From Lactobacillus hamsteri DSM 5661 = JCM 6256 (GTDB lineage Bacteria; Bacillota; Bacilli; Lactobacillales; Lactobacillaceae), in contig NZ_BALY01000001.1 in NCBI RefSeq assembly GCF_000615445.1, positions 48,878-112,877 on the forward strand: a stretch of DNA of 64,000 bases, given 5' to 3'. This document shows positions 32,697-42,102 of the stretch, piece after piece (positions within the stretch are counted from its first letter, which is position 1; each line of letters opens with the position of its first letter). The notes beneath the pieces were generated by a model. The model was not told where the DNA came from, did not search any database, and saw only the letters and a program-made list of their open reading frames with translations. The position numbers were made by a program, and so were the translations under genes.

Positions 32697-34031
32697 CTAT
32701 TGGTAAATTTTTCCTTCTTGCTTTTCTGCTTTATTCTTTTCTTCTAAAGCTTTTTCACTGGCAGCTTGTTTTGGCAATACCCAGTTAAGAATCATACCGA
32801 TGATTGTTGAAAGAGCGACAGAAGTTAATTGGAAACTACCAAGTTGCAAGTATGCACCACCAATTCCGATTACCAAGATGACTGAAGCAATAAGCATGTT
32901 GCGCTTTTCGCCAAAGTCAACTTTATCATCGACTAGAATCTTCAAACCATTAGAAGCGATGGTTCCAAAGAGTAGGAAGGAAATCCCGCCGATAACTGGC
33001 ATTGGAATTGATTCGATAATTGCGGCAAGTTTACCAACAAAGCTGAAGATGATCGCACAAACTGCGGCTCCGGCTAAGACCCAAACTGAGTGAACCTTGG
33101 TCATTGCCAATACACCGATGTTTTCACCATATGAAGTTGTTGGTGGACCACCGATGAACCCTGCGATAATTGTTGAAAGACCATCACCAAGCATGGTTCT
33201 GTGAAGACCAGGATTCTTGAAGAAATTACGCTTGGTTAATGAATTCAAAACCATGATGTGTCCCATATGTTCAGTCATGGTAACAAAGGCGATAGGTGCC
33301 ATTGCCAAGATGGCTGCTGGATACCATTTAAAGTGATAGCTGATTCCAGGAACATCTAAAGCTGGAAGTGAGAACCAAGCGGCTTTTTCAACACCTGAGA
33401 AATCAACGATTCCTAAGCAGCAGGAGAGAATATAGCCACAGACGATACCGAGCATGATTGAAACTAAGCTTGTGAAGCCCTTGAAACACATTTGGAATAT
33501 TAAAGTCATAACCAAGGTGAAGATGGCTACGCCAAAGTAAGTTAAATCATACTTTTGATGATTAAGCATGGCGTCGTTAGCAGCTGTTGTAGCAAGTGAC
33601 AAACCGATAACGATGATAATTGGCCCGACGACAATCGGTGGCAAAACTTTGTTAACCCAAGCCGATCCAATTTGACCAATAATAATTGCAACGATTACGT
33701 AAACTAAACCTGCGGCGATTGCACCTTGTGCAACAGCTGGATAACCATCTGCCTTCATCAAAGCCTGCATTGTAGCAACGAAGGCAAAACTTGAACCCAG
33801 ATATGCTGGAATCTTGAAGTGGGTACAGACCATGTGAATCAAAGTACCAACACCTGAAGATAATAGTGCGATGCTGGGACTAATTCCGATTAAGATTGGA
33901 ACCAAAACAGTCGAACCAAACATGGCAAACATGTGCTGAAGCGATAAGAGTACGCCTTGCCCGAATTCAGGCTTCTCGTAAACATCTAAAATCGCTTCCG
34001 AATTACGGAAAGGTTTCTTAGATTTATTCAT
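32697..34031 (-). CDS. pyrP: Uracil permease (NCS2 family)
   Basis: Uracil:H+ symporter of the nucleobase-cation-symport-2 family, 444 residues and about 12-14 helices. Conserved segments: LLSLQHMFAMFGSTVLVP near residue 30, SFAFVATMQAL, and the substrate-region FVTMTEHMGH near 240-250 with GGPPTTSYGENIG near 290. The TEH and GEN residues are the nucleobase-binding positions known for UraA. The PyrR-type attenuator upstream fixes it as a pyrimidine, not a purine, permease. Confidence 0.93.
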   Translation of the reverse strand: MNKSKKPFRNSEAILDVYEKPEFGQGVLLSLQHMFAMFGSTVLVPILIGISPSIALLSSGVGTLIHMVCTHFKIPAYLGSSFAFVATMQALMKADGYPAVAQGAIAAGLVYVIVAIIIGQIGSAWVNKVLPPIVVGPIIIVIGLSLATTAANDAMLNHQKYDLTYFGVAIFTLVMTLIFQMCFKGFTSLVSIMLGIVCGYILSCCLGIVDFSGVEKAAWFSLPALDVPGISYHFKWYPAAILAMAPIAFVTMTEHMGHIMVLNSLTKRNFFKNPGLHRTMLGDGLSTIIAGFIGGPPTTSYGENIGVLAMTKVHSVWVLAGAAVCAIIFSFVGKLAAIIESIPMPVIGGISFLLFGTIASNGLKILVDDKVDFGEKRNMLIASVILVIGIGGAYLQLGSFQLTSVALSTIIGMILNWVLPKQAASEKALEEKNKAEKQEGKIYQ

Positions 34032-34085
34032 AAAACTCCCTCATGTTTCTATTGAAACAAACAACATTGTTTAATAGATGACCGA

Positions 34086-34195
34086 AGAAAAAAGACCACC
34101 TGGACTCCGTGCCCAAGATGGTCTTTCTGTTTTGGCATACGCAAAAAAGCGTCGCAAATGCAGATTTCCTTCCTAGCCTCACGGGACTAATTTAA
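34086..34195 (-). promoter_or_regulatory. pyrP: PyrR-binding attenuator in the pyrP leader
   Basis: On the minus strand the leader carries TTAGTCCCGTGAGGCTAGGAAGG (34191-34169, given in part), which matches the PyrR anti-antiterminator consensus AGTCC...GAGGCT. It is followed by a transcription terminator, GACCATCTTGGG / TCCAGGTGGTC with a T run, at 34128-34086. High UMP would let PyrR bind and promote termination. PyrR itself is not encoded in the window. Confidence 0.85.
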
Positions 34196-34395
34196 AGGTC
34201 ATCAATTGTTGTCTATATTTAACTAGCTTTTAGGAATTTTGTCAATGAGATTTTTGAACTTTTAGTTCAGAAAATATATCAATTACTCATGAAATCCTGA
34301 ACCTTTCAACCTGAAATGATATTTTTGGTTAAAAGAATTTTCTTAGCATGGAAAAATAGAATTAGCAAGAAACGAAAAAGAAATGGAGAAATAAA

Positions 34396-35373
34396 ATGAA
34401 ATTACTTATTGCAGGTGCAGGTTTTATCGTTCAAGATTGGTTAACGATTACTAAAGACTTAAAAGATGTCGAATTAATGGCAATTGTTGGTACGTCAAAT
34501 GATAAAGAAATAATGGAAAAGCTTCAAAAAGAATATGGAATTCAAGAAGTTTATACAGATTATGACAAAGCTTTAAATAATGCTGATGTTGATACTGTTT
34601 ATGTTGGCGTTCCTAACTTTTTACACTATTCATTTGTGAAGAAAGCCTTGAATGCTGGTAAAAATGTCATTTGTGAAAAGCCATTTACTGTTAAATACGC
34701 TGAATTCAAGGAATTAAAAGAATTAGCCTTAGAAAAAGATTTAGTTTTAGTTGAAGCAATTACCAACCAATATTTGACTAACTACAAAGAGTTGAAAGAT
34801 AAAGTAGAATCGCTTGGCCCAGTTCGCATTGTTTCAATGAATTATTCACAATATTCACATCGTTATAACGCCTTTAAAGAAGGTAAAGTTTTGCCAGTCT
34901 TTGATCCTAAAAAAGGTGGCGGTGCTTTAATGGATCTGAATATTTACAACATTCACTTCTTAGTTGGTTTATTTGGAATGCCAAAGAGCGTTCATTATGT
35001 TGCCAATATTCAAAGAAATGTTGATACTTCAGGCATGCTACTTCTTGATTATGGTGATTTTAAGGCGGTTTCAATTGCTGCTAAAGATTGTGCGGCGCCA
35101 GTAACTTCAATGATTGAAGGCGAAGATGGCACAATTGTAGTTAATGGTCCGGCTAATGTAATGGATTCATTCGATATGTATCATGGAAATGAAAAGACGG
35201 AACATATTGATGATAAGGTTTACCCACATCGCATGTACGAAGAATTTAATGAATTCGCTCGTATGATTAAAGATCATGATATGGATAAAACGAAGAAAAT
35301 GCTTAATCATAGTGATAAAGTTATGCAAGTTGTCCAAAAAGCTTGTGATAATGCCGGTCTTGAGTTGGAATAG
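34396..35373 (+). CDS. Gfo/Idh/MocA family oxidoreductase
   Basis: NAD(P)-dependent sugar/polyol dehydrogenase-type protein, 325 residues. The Rossmann start LLIAGAGFIVQDWL is unusual, as the second and third Gly are partly replaced. VGVPNFLHYSFVKKAL and the conserved EKP motif NVICEKPFTV near residue 95 are typical. Substrate unknown. The next gene, a VOC protein, starts 21 bases later and is likely co-transcribed. ATGGAGAAATAAA precedes the ATG. Confidence 0.88.
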   Translation: MKLLIAGAGFIVQDWLTITKDLKDVELMAIVGTSNDKEIMEKLQKEYGIQEVYTDYDKALNNADVDTVYVGVPNFLHYSFVKKALNAGKNVICEKPFTVKYAEFKELKELALEKDLVLVEAITNQYLTNYKELKDKVESLGPVRIVSMNYSQYSHRYNAFKEGKVLPVFDPKKGGGALMDLNIYNIHFLVGLFGMPKSVHYVANIQRNVDTSGMLLLDYGDFKAVSIAAKDCAAPVTSMIEGEDGTIVVNGPANVMDSFDMYHGNEKTEHIDDKVYPHRMYEEFNEFARMIKDHDMDKTKKMLNHSDKVMQVVQKACDNAGLELE

Positions 35374-35394
35374 AGTAAATTTGAGGTGATTAAG

Positions 35395-35874
35395 ATGAAA
35401 TTTAATTCTTTGATGCATGTTAATATTGTCGCTGATGATTGGGATGCAATGGTTGATTTTTATGAAAATAAACTTGGCCTCAAAAAGAAAGTTGAGGTTA
35501 AATATAAGGAATATTTAAACCGTCCCGATCGTCCTGAACAACAAAAGATTGCTCAAACTGATCCAGAAAGAATAATGTATGCTTACTTTGAAATTGTTCC
35601 TGGTCAATTTATTGAAATGTTTCCTAATACCGATCTTCCTCACGATGTTGAATGGTACAAGCGGACAGGATTAAATCACTTTTCGTTAACTGTCGATGAT
35701 CTTCACAAGACTTTTGATGAATTTAAAAAAACAGGCATAAAAATTATTAGCGAACCTTCAAAAGGACCGTCGGAGACTTGGCAATTTTGGGCTGCAGATC
35801 CCGATGGTAATCGCTTTGAAGTACAACAATTTACCGAAAAATCATATCAAAAAATTGGTCATATTGATGAGTAA
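35395..35874 (+). CDS. VOC (glyoxalase/bleomycin resistance) superfamily protein
   Basis: 159-residue vicinal-oxygen-chelate protein with two beta-alpha-beta-beta-beta modules. It opens HVNIVADDWDAMVDFYENKLGLKKK. Metal-ligand type residues are visible: His near 7, Glu in YFEIVPGQFIEMF, His in LNHFSLTVDD and Glu in GNRFEVQQF. It may be a lyase, isomerase or dioxygenase; no substrate can be assigned. Start ATG 35395 follows GAGGTGAT. Confidence 0.82.
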   Translation: MKFNSLMHVNIVADDWDAMVDFYENKLGLKKKVEVKYKEYLNRPDRPEQQKIAQTDPERIMYAYFEIVPGQFIEMFPNTDLPHDVEWYKRTGLNHFSLTVDDLHKTFDEFKKTGIKIISEPSKGPSETWQFWAADPDGNRFEVQQFTEKSYQKIGHIDE

Positions 35875-35912
35875 ACTAAAAGAGTTCTGTAAAGGCAGGA
35901 CTCTTTTAGTTA
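35875..35912. terminator. Bidirectional terminator between VOC and RpiR genes
   Basis: AACTAAAAGAGTTCTG / CAGGACTCTTTTAGTT stem, six-base loop; it overlaps the rpiR-type gene's stop codon. Confidence 0.88.
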
Positions 35913-36706
35913 TTTAAAATTGTTTCGCGATAAAGGATGGCAAAAATTAAATTTAATACATAATGGAAAGCAAATTGAGAATAAAAGGTGGCTACTTTAT
36001 GCTTTTTTTCTTCATCGGGAATGATTAAAGAATAATCGCTTTTTTTAACTAAATTGCTAGAAGAATCAGCCGTGATAATGATAGTTTTACCATCGCCAAT
36101 AGATAGATTATTCATAACGTTTTGATATTCTTCACTGCTCGTTCCATAAGTAACAATTAGTGCAATGTCATTTTCCCGTAAATGTTGACTGTTGCTGCTA
36201 GCTTCATTATTTTCGGAAGCAAAGATGGGGTAAATATTAAGCTTGTTAACTTTATTGATAAAACTGCGCGCAGTTAAACCAGAATCGCCGATACCAAAAA
36301 TAAAGATTCGATCAGCATAGAGTAATTTTTTGGCAATCTGCTCAATGGTAGTCATATCGAGGGATGAATATAGAAGCTTTAAACCGTTGGAGTATAAATT
36401 AGTCATCGATTTTGCTATTTCATCCAAGTTATCAGCAGGCGTAAACGGAAACGAAAAATCTACGTCATTATTGATAAACTTTTGCTTTTCACGTTCTTTT
36501 ATTAATTTTATTTTTAATTCGGGAAAGCCTGAAGAATTGGTTTTGTGGCATAAACGAATAATGGAGGCATTTGAAGTATGGGTTTGCTTAGCTAATTCAT
36601 TGATAGTTAGATCGTCTATATTATCTAAATTCTTTTCTAGATAGGTGATGACAATTTCTTCAGTATTAGTATATTTTTGTTGGTTTGAAAATAATTTTAA
36701 AGTCAT
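35906..36706 (-). CDS. RpiR family transcription regulator
   Basis: Sugar-phosphate-sensing regulator, 266 residues. N-terminal HTH_6 domain (TINELAKQTHTSNASIIRLCHKT near 35-58) and C-terminal SIS domain (IFIFGIGDSGLTARSFINKV near 135-155, VTYGTSSEEYQNV). It is the last gene of a minus-strand run MFS-lipoprotein-RpiR with one base between lipoprotein stop and its start. The convergent Gfo/Idh-VOC pair could be a target, but no operator was found. Confidence 0.88.
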   Translation of the reverse strand: MTLKLFSNQQKYTNTEEIVITYLEKNLDNIDDLTINELAKQTHTSNASIIRLCHKTNSSGFPELKIKLIKEREKQKFINNDVDFSFPFTPADNLDEIAKSMTNLYSNGLKLLYSSLDMTTIEQIAKKLLYADRIFIFGIGDSGLTARSFINKVNKLNIYPIFASENNEASSNSQHLRENDIALIVTYGTSSEEYQNVMNNLSIGDGKTIIITADSSSNLVKKSDYSLIIPDEEKKHKVATFYSQFAFHYVLNLIFAILYRETILNN

Positions 36707-36707
36707 A

Positions 36708-37286
36708 TCAGTTATTTACTTTTGAAAAATCATATTTACGATATTTGACGGCCGTTTTAGCGTCTTTAAAAATTGCACTGTGGATGTCACCCGAAGAATA
36801 GGCGAGATATAGACATTCATGCCCCTTAAAGTTTCCGGTAATATAAACTAAGTCAACGGGACCCAAAATATCGGTAACTCTTAGCCAAGATTGACCATTC
36901 TTTTGCAAATACTTACCTAGAGAGATATTGCCGGCATATTCTTTATTTTGCTTAGTAGAATTATGATCAAGTTTAAATTTGCCAACTTTTTTGTAAAGAA
37001 CAGATTCGTTTACTAAGTGATTAGTAATTATTAATTTACGAGCTTTTTTTGAAAAAGCGTCGCTACGATACCAAGTTCCCCTAAATTCAGATGGAACAGT
37101 CATTAATTTTAAACCGTGATATTTTTTCTTTAGATTAGGTTTAGTAGATTTGATTTGAGAATTTTTAGATTGATAGTGAGTTTTCGGTTTATTAGAAGAG
37201 CTTGCTTGTTTTTGAGTATTGTTTTGATTTGAACAAGCAGTAAACATAAACAATGAAAATATAAGTATTGAAATCTTTTTAAACAT
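36708..37286 (-). CDS. Lipoprotein of unknown function
   Basis: 192-residue secreted lipoprotein: signal MFKKISILIFSLFMFTAC with lipobox FTAC (Cys 18), then a Ser/Asn/Gln/Lys-rich linker to about residue 60 and a compact domain containing PSEFRGTWYRSD and a C-terminal YRKYDFSKVNN. The GTWY pattern recalls the small beta-barrel lipoproteins common in lactobacilli. I do not recognise a function. It lies between an MFS exporter and an RpiR regulator, 9 bases and 1 base away, so one transcript is likely. Confidence 0.8.
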   Translation of the reverse strand: MFKKISILIFSLFMFTACSNQNNTQKQASSSNKPKTHYQSKNSQIKSTKPNLKKKYHGLKLMTVPSEFRGTWYRSDAFSKKARKLIITNHLVNESVLYKKVGKFKLDHNSTKQNKEYAGNISLGKYLQKNGQSWLRVTDILGPVDLVYITGNFKGHECLYLAYSSGDIHSAIFKDAKTAVKYRKYDFSKVNN

Positions 37287-37295
37287 AATTTTCCT

Positions 37296-38500
37296 CTATT
37301 TATTAATATTACGAATAACGTTAATTCTAAATAAGATTAAATTCAAAACAACTATGCCAGCAGTAATGATAAAGACCATGCTGTAGCTAGACAGACCGGA
37401 AATAGTTGAACCCAAAAGCGGACCTACAATGTTGCCAATGTACATTGCTGACTGATTCCAAGAGAAGATTCGGCCAGTAATTTTCGCAGGTGAGTTTTTA
37501 GTAAGCATTGTCTGAACTTGTGGGAAAAGGCAGGCATCCGTGAAGCCAACAAGAAAGCGTAAAATACCAAGCTCGACGGTGTTTTGTACAAAAGCTGTTA
37601 AAAAGAACAAAATTGTAGCACCGATAAAGCCAGCAATAATAATTTTATGCGTTCCAATTTTGTCGCCGAGAGCACCAAAGCGTGATGCCGCAAGAAAGGT
37701 TGCAATACCCGGAAGTGCCGCAATAACGCCAGAAATAAAGACAACATTGCCGTGACCGTTTAAAAGCTGACGAACATACAAAGAAACGATTGGATTAATT
37801 GAGTTGTTAGCTGCTTGGATGATTAAGGTCGTTAAAAGAAGCCCGAAAATAAGCTGAGGACTATGTAATTCTTTAATAACGCCACTAGCTTTGTCGAGCT
37901 TTTTCTCAGTAACAGGCTTGAAGTCATCTTCATGAACGAAGAATAAACTAAGGAAAAAGCAAATTAAAAGTAGTCCGCCGGTAATGAAAAATGTGATCCG
38001 GTAAGAAAAGATTGAAGTTAAGGCTCCGCCGACAAGTGGCCCAAGCAGGGTGCCGGCAGTAGTTGAAGATGCAATTGTTCCTAATGCTTGTCCAGAGTGG
38101 ATTTTAGGCGTTTCGGTAGCAACTAAGGCGTTTGAGTTTGAGATAAAGCCAGCAAAAACTCCCTGAAGCATTCTTAGAGCGAATAGTTGCCAAACGTTTG
38201 TGACTAAGCCCATGCATCCTAAAACAATGGCCATGCCGAGGGATGCTCGCAAAATCATTGGTTTGCGGCCTTTTTTATCAGCAAGTTTGCCCCACCAAGC
38301 GAAATGATTGCCGAAACAAAGAATGTTCCAGAATAAATAAATCCTGACCAAAAGTTTAATTGTTGGTGCGTAAAATTACCTAGCGTGCTGATATATAAAG
38401 GCAGGAATGGCATAATTTCTGAAAATGCAATCCCTGCCACGAATACGGCAATTGATAAGACGAATAAATTTCTTTTCCAAATAGGTTTCTCAGTCTTCAC
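37296..38500 (-). CDS. MFS transporter (DHA1-type), frame broken near 38299
   Basis: Twelve-helix exporter, about 401 residues. The first part (38500-38255, GTG start) gives MKTEKPIWKRNLFVLSIAVF and reaches FFVSAIIS. The main part continues in another frame with WWGKLADKKGRKPMILRAS, the MFS motif A between helices 2 and 3. Adding one C to TTCGCTTGG gives AIISPWWGKLADKKG, the normal sequence. The rest includes GTLLGPLVGGAL (motif C). Substrate unknown; members of this group export multiple drugs. First gene of the MFS-lipoprotein-RpiR run. Confidence 0.87.
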
Positions 38501-38612
38501 ACAAATCTCTTTTCTAATTTTGAGTAGAATGGTTAAAATTCGTTTTTCTTTCCATTATAATTGAAATTAAGAATAAATTGATTTAAAACTAAGTTTTAGT
38601 TAGAGGTTCATT

Positions 38613-39695
38613 ATGAAAAAAGAACAAGAAATCCAAATGTTAAAGGACTTCTCAGATGCCAATTCTACATCTGGTTTTGAAGAAGAATTTGTAAAGATGT
38701 TCAGAGATCACGTTAAGGAAACTGCCAACGTTGAAGTTGATGGCATGCTTAATCTTTATGCTTCTAAGAAAGAAAATAAAGGTGATCGTCCAGTTATTCA
38801 AATGGATGCCCACTCAGATGCTGTTGGTTTTATTACGCAAGCTGTTCGTCCTAACGGAATGATCAAATTTGTTCCCCTTGGTGGTTGGGTAAAATATAAT
38901 ATTCCAGCTTTAAAAGTTAAAATTAGAAATCGTGATGGTGAATATATTCCCGGTGTTATAGCTACTAAGCCGCCTCACTTTATGACTGCTGCTGAACGCA
39001 ATAATGTTCCTGAAGTTGCAGACATGTCCATTGATGTTGGTTCACTTAGCCGTGAAGAAACGATTAACGATTTTAAAATTGATACAGGTTGCCCAATTTT
39101 TGTCGATGTAAAATGCGAATACAACGAAAAGACAGGTTTGTTCTTCGGTAAAGATTTCGATGATCGTTTCGGTGCCGGCGCTATGGTTGATATTTTAGAT
39201 AACTTGAAAGGTGAAGAAACTAACTTTGATGTGGTTGCTGCTCTTTCTTCCCAAGAAGAAGTTGGCCTTCGCGGTGCATATGTGACTGCAAGAAAAGTTA
39301 AGCCAGATCTTTGTATTGTTCTTGAAAGCTGCCCAGCCGATGATACTTTTGAACCTGAATGGCTTTCACAAACAGGTCTTAAGCGTGGACCAATGCTTCG
39401 TGATATGGATACAACTTTTTTACCAAATCCTAAGTTCCAACAATATGCTTGCGATTTAGCAGACAAGAATAACATTCCATATACGCGTTCAGTTAGAACT
39501 GGTGGTGGCCAAGATGGTGCGGCAATTTATTATGAAAACGGTGCGCCAACAATCGTTATTGGTATTCCAGTTCGTTATGAACATTCACCATATTGCTTTA
39601 GTGCATATAAAGATTTTAAGGCTTCAGTTGACTTAGCCACAGCAATTATTCGCGATATGACTAAGGAAAAACTTGATAGTTTTAAGTTGCTTTAA
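38613..39695 (+). CDS. M42 family metallo-aminopeptidase (PepA-like glutamyl aminopeptidase)
   Basis: Cytoplasmic zinc/cobalt aminopeptidase, 360 residues, forming large oligomers in characterised members. Metal and catalytic residues are visible: His in MDAHSDAVG (near 69), Asp in GKDFDDRFGAG (near 180), the Glu pair in SSQEEVGLRGA (near 215), and His in RYEHSPYCFS (near 328). It begins with QMLKDFSDANSTSGFEEE, as in PepA of lactic acid bacteria. Monocistronic, with a terminator behind it. Confidence 0.92.
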   Translation: MKKEQEIQMLKDFSDANSTSGFEEEFVKMFRDHVKETANVEVDGMLNLYASKKENKGDRPVIQMDAHSDAVGFITQAVRPNGMIKFVPLGGWVKYNIPALKVKIRNRDGEYIPGVIATKPPHFMTAAERNNVPEVADMSIDVGSLSREETINDFKIDTGCPIFVDVKCEYNEKTGLFFGKDFDDRFGAGAMVDILDNLKGEETNFDVVAALSSQEEVGLRGAYVTARKVKPDLCIVLESCPADDTFEPEWLSQTGLKRGPMLRDMDTTFLPNPKFQQYACDLADKNNIPYTRSVRTGGGQDGAAIYYENGAPTIVIGIPVRYEHSPYCFSAYKDFKASVDLATAIIRDMTKEKLDSFKLL

Positions 39696-39721
39696 TTCCA
39701 AACAATTAATTAAATAATAAG

Positions 39722-39755
39722 AAAGCGCAAGTCCTTAGTGACTTGCGTTTTTTGT
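39722..39755 (+). terminator. Terminator after the M42 peptidase gene
   Basis: CGCAAGTC / GACTTGCG stem, loop CTTAGT, six Ts. Confidence 0.88.
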
Positions 39756-39847
39756 GCATTTTTTAAATAAAGTTAACTAGTTTAGCTTGATATAGAACAA
39801 AATACGGACGATATCAAAATGAGCGTGAATTTTTGTTCATATTTTTC

Positions 39848-39895
39848 TTGATTTTAAACTTGATTTTCTTTATACTCAAGGATGTCGCTTTTAAC
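39848..39895 (+). promoter_or_regulatory. Promoter of the first PhnD-like gene, with motif shared by the second
   Basis: TTGATT (39848-39853), 17 bases, TATACT (39871-39876). Just after it, TCGCTTTTAAC (39885-39895) recurs in exact reverse complement (GTTAAAAGCGA, 41023-41033) downstream of the -10 of the second copy. Confidence 0.65.
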
Positions 39896-39917
39896 GGACA
39901 TTTCTTTGGAGGATAAA

Positions 39918-40855
39918 ATGAAAATTAAGAAGTTACTTGTCGGGATGTTAGCTGTCAGCGTTGCCGCTATAACTGCTGCTTGTTCAAATAATTCAAACAG
40001 CGAAGGTACAATGACTAAGAGTGGCTATATGCCAAAAGAATTAAATGTTGAATTTGTTCCATCTGTTCAAGCTAATAAGATGGAAGCTAAAGCTAAGCCA
40101 CTTGAAGGCTTGCTTAAAAAGCAATTAGGTATTCCAGTTCACGTAACGGTTTCAACTGATTATAACGGTTTAGTAGAAGCTATGGCTTCTAAAAAGGTTG
40201 ATGTGGCTTTATGCCACCAGATGCTTATGTTTTGGCTCACAAGAAGAAGATTGCTGATGTTTTGCTTCAATCTCAACGTTACGGTTACGCTGAACCAAGC
40301 GGTAAGTTAACTAATAAGCTTGTTCATGAATATCGTTCAGGTATTTACGTTAAAAAAGGTTCAGGAATCAAGTCTTGGAAAGATTTGAAGGGTAAGAAGA
40401 TCGGCGTTATGGATGCTACTTCAAGTGCCGGCTACGTTTTCCCAATTGTTGAACTTCACAAAAAGGGCTTGAACGTTTTGCAAGACTGTAAGGTTGTTCA
40501 AGTTAAAGGTGCTGATCAAGCAATCATTTCTGTAGAAAATGGTGATCTTGATGCTGCCTTTACTTATACTGATGCTCGTCCAGTTGCTGCAAAAGATGAT
40601 CCTAAGATCATGAAGAATATTGTTCCTATTTACTTGACTAAGCCAATTCCAAACGATACGATCTCTGTTCGTCATGATATGAGTCCTAAGTTTAGAAAGA
40701 AGCTTTCTAAGGCCTTTAAGGCGGTTGCTAAGTCAAAGAAGGGTAAGAAGATTATCGAAAGTATTTATGAACACTACGGTTATGTAGATGCTAAGGATTC
40801 AGATTTCGATATTATTCGTGATTACCAACAAGAATTAAGCAAGATTCAAAAATAA
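39918..40855 (+). CDS. Phosphonate/phosphate-type ABC substrate-binding lipoprotein, copy 1, frame broken near 40205
   Basis: PhnD family lipoprotein, about 312 residues when repaired, with signal MKIKKLLVGMLAVSVAAITAAC (in parts) and lipobox at Cys about 22. KELNVEFVPSVQANK is the domain start. The frame breaks at KKVDVAL; adding one G to GATGTGGCT restores KKVDVGFMPPDAYVLAHKKK, identical in layout to copy 2. The periplasmic-type fold closes with DTISVRHDMSPKFRKKLSKAF. No permease or ATPase gene is adjacent, so it must use a transporter encoded elsewhere or act as a binding protein alone. Confidence 0.85.
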
Positions 40856-40864
40856 TGAATACGT

Positions 40865-40903
40865 AAAAAGTCATATCTGCGTAAGGTAGATATGACTTTT
40901 TTG
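40865..40903 (+). terminator. Terminator between the PhnD-like genes
   Basis: AAAAAGTCATATCT / AGATATGACTTTTTT stem with eight-base loop. Confidence 0.9.
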
Positions 40904-40979
40904 TTTTAAAATATAGTTTTCGCCTCTTCTACACACGTACATTATTTAATAATATCATAAAAATAGTTGAGAAAATATA

Positions 40980-41008
40980 TTGAAATACAAAAATATATTG
41001 CATATACT
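40980..41008 (+). promoter_or_regulatory. Promoter of the second PhnD-like gene
   Basis: TTGAAA (40980-40985), 17 bases, TATACT (41003-41008); the same -10 sequence as copy 1, so both are expressed independently. Confidence 0.7.
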
Positions 41009-41049
41009 CTAGTTGTTCACCTGTTAAAAGCGAATTTTCGGAGGAAAAG

Positions 41050-41988
41050 ATGAAGCTTAATAAATTATTGGTCGGTGCATTAGCAATTGGAGCTGCGTTT
41101 ATGGCTACGGCTTGTTCCAACAAAGCAAATAGTCAAGGAACAACTACAAAGCAAGGTTATACACCAAAAGTTTTAAATGTAGAGTTTGTTCCATCTGTTC
41201 AAGCAAATAAGATGGAGGCAAAGGCTAAACCACTTGAAGGATTACTTAAAAAGCAATTAGGTATTCCAGTTCACGTAACGGTTTCAACGGATTATGATGG
41301 CTTAGTTGAAGCAATGGATTCAAAGAAGGTTGATGTCGGCTTCATGCCGCCCGATGCTTATGTTTTAGCTCACAAGAAGAAAATTGCTGATGTTTTGCTT
41401 CAAGCGGAACGTTATGGCTATAAGGAACCTGAGGGAATTCAAAATCATAAGTTAATGCATGAATATCGTGCCGGAATTTACGTTAAAAAAGGTTCAGGAA
41501 TCAAGTCTTGGAAGGATTTGAAAGGAAAAAAAGTTGGTGTAATGGATCCAACTTCTAGTTCGGGTTATGTCTTTCCAATCGTTGAACTTAATAAAAAAGG
41601 CTTGAATGTTCTGAAAGATTGTAAAATTGTTCAAATTAAAGGCGCTGATCAAGCTATTCTTTCTGTAGAAAACGGCGACCTTGATGCTTGCTTCACCTTC
41701 GCGGACGCTCGGCCAATTGCTGCTCAAGATGATCCTAAGGTTATGAAGAATATCGTGCCAATTTACTTTACTAAATGGATTCCAAACGATACGATTTCTG
41801 TTCGTCATGATATGAATCCAAAATTTAGAAAGAAACTTTCTAAAGCATTTAAGGCAATTGCTAAGTCTAAGAAAGGCAAACAAATCATTGAAAGCATTTA
41901 TCAGCACTATGGCTACGTAGATGCTAAAGATTCGGACTTCAATATTATTCGTAATTACCAAAAGGAGTTAAACAATATTCAAAAATAA
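41050..41988 (+). CDS. Phosphonate/phosphate-type ABC substrate-binding lipoprotein, copy 2
   Basis: Intact 312-residue PhnD-like lipoprotein: signal to lipobox ATAC (Cys about 22), then VLNVEFVPSVQANKMEAKAKP and MPPDAYVLAHKKKIADVLLQ. It is a recent duplicate of copy 1; long stretches such as KPLEGLLKKQLGIPVHVTVS are identical. They differ mainly at the mature N-terminus and around residues 120-135. In this family the ligand may be phosphonate, phosphite, phosphate or other small molecules; it is not read here. No ABC partner genes lie beside it. Confidence 0.9.
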   Translation: MKLNKLLVGALAIGAAFMATACSNKANSQGTTTKQGYTPKVLNVEFVPSVQANKMEAKAKPLEGLLKKQLGIPVHVTVSTDYDGLVEAMDSKKVDVGFMPPDAYVLAHKKKIADVLLQAERYGYKEPEGIQNHKLMHEYRAGIYVKKGSGIKSWKDLKGKKVGVMDPTSSSGYVFPIVELNKKGLNVLKDCKIVQIKGADQAILSVENGDLDACFTFADARPIAAQDDPKVMKNIVPIYFTKWIPNDTISVRHDMNPKFRKKLSKAFKAIAKSKKGKQIIESIYQHYGYVDAKDSDFNIIRNYQKELNNIQK

Positions 41989-42057
41989 TTAAAATTAATT
42001 CAGATTGATCATAAAATACCCTCATAATTAATCTATTTGCACTATTTTCATACATAC

Positions 42058-42098
42058 AAACAGCACGTTTGATAATTTCAAGCGTGCTGTTTTCTTTA
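42058..42098. terminator. Bidirectional terminator between copy 2 and the mutase gene
   Basis: AAACAGCACG / CGTGCTGTTT stem with a 15-base loop. Confidence 0.8.
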
Positions 42099-42102
42099 TT
42101 CA

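Noticed and set aside
38975..39475. 166-codon open frame on the minus strand inside the M42 peptidase gene
   Set aside because: It is the antisense shadow of a well-conserved gene, has Ser/Lys-rich low-complexity composition and no ribosome binding site.
40195..40215. Programmed frameshift in the first PhnD-like gene
   Set aside because: The second copy has the same sequence in a single frame, so the break is a one-base loss.
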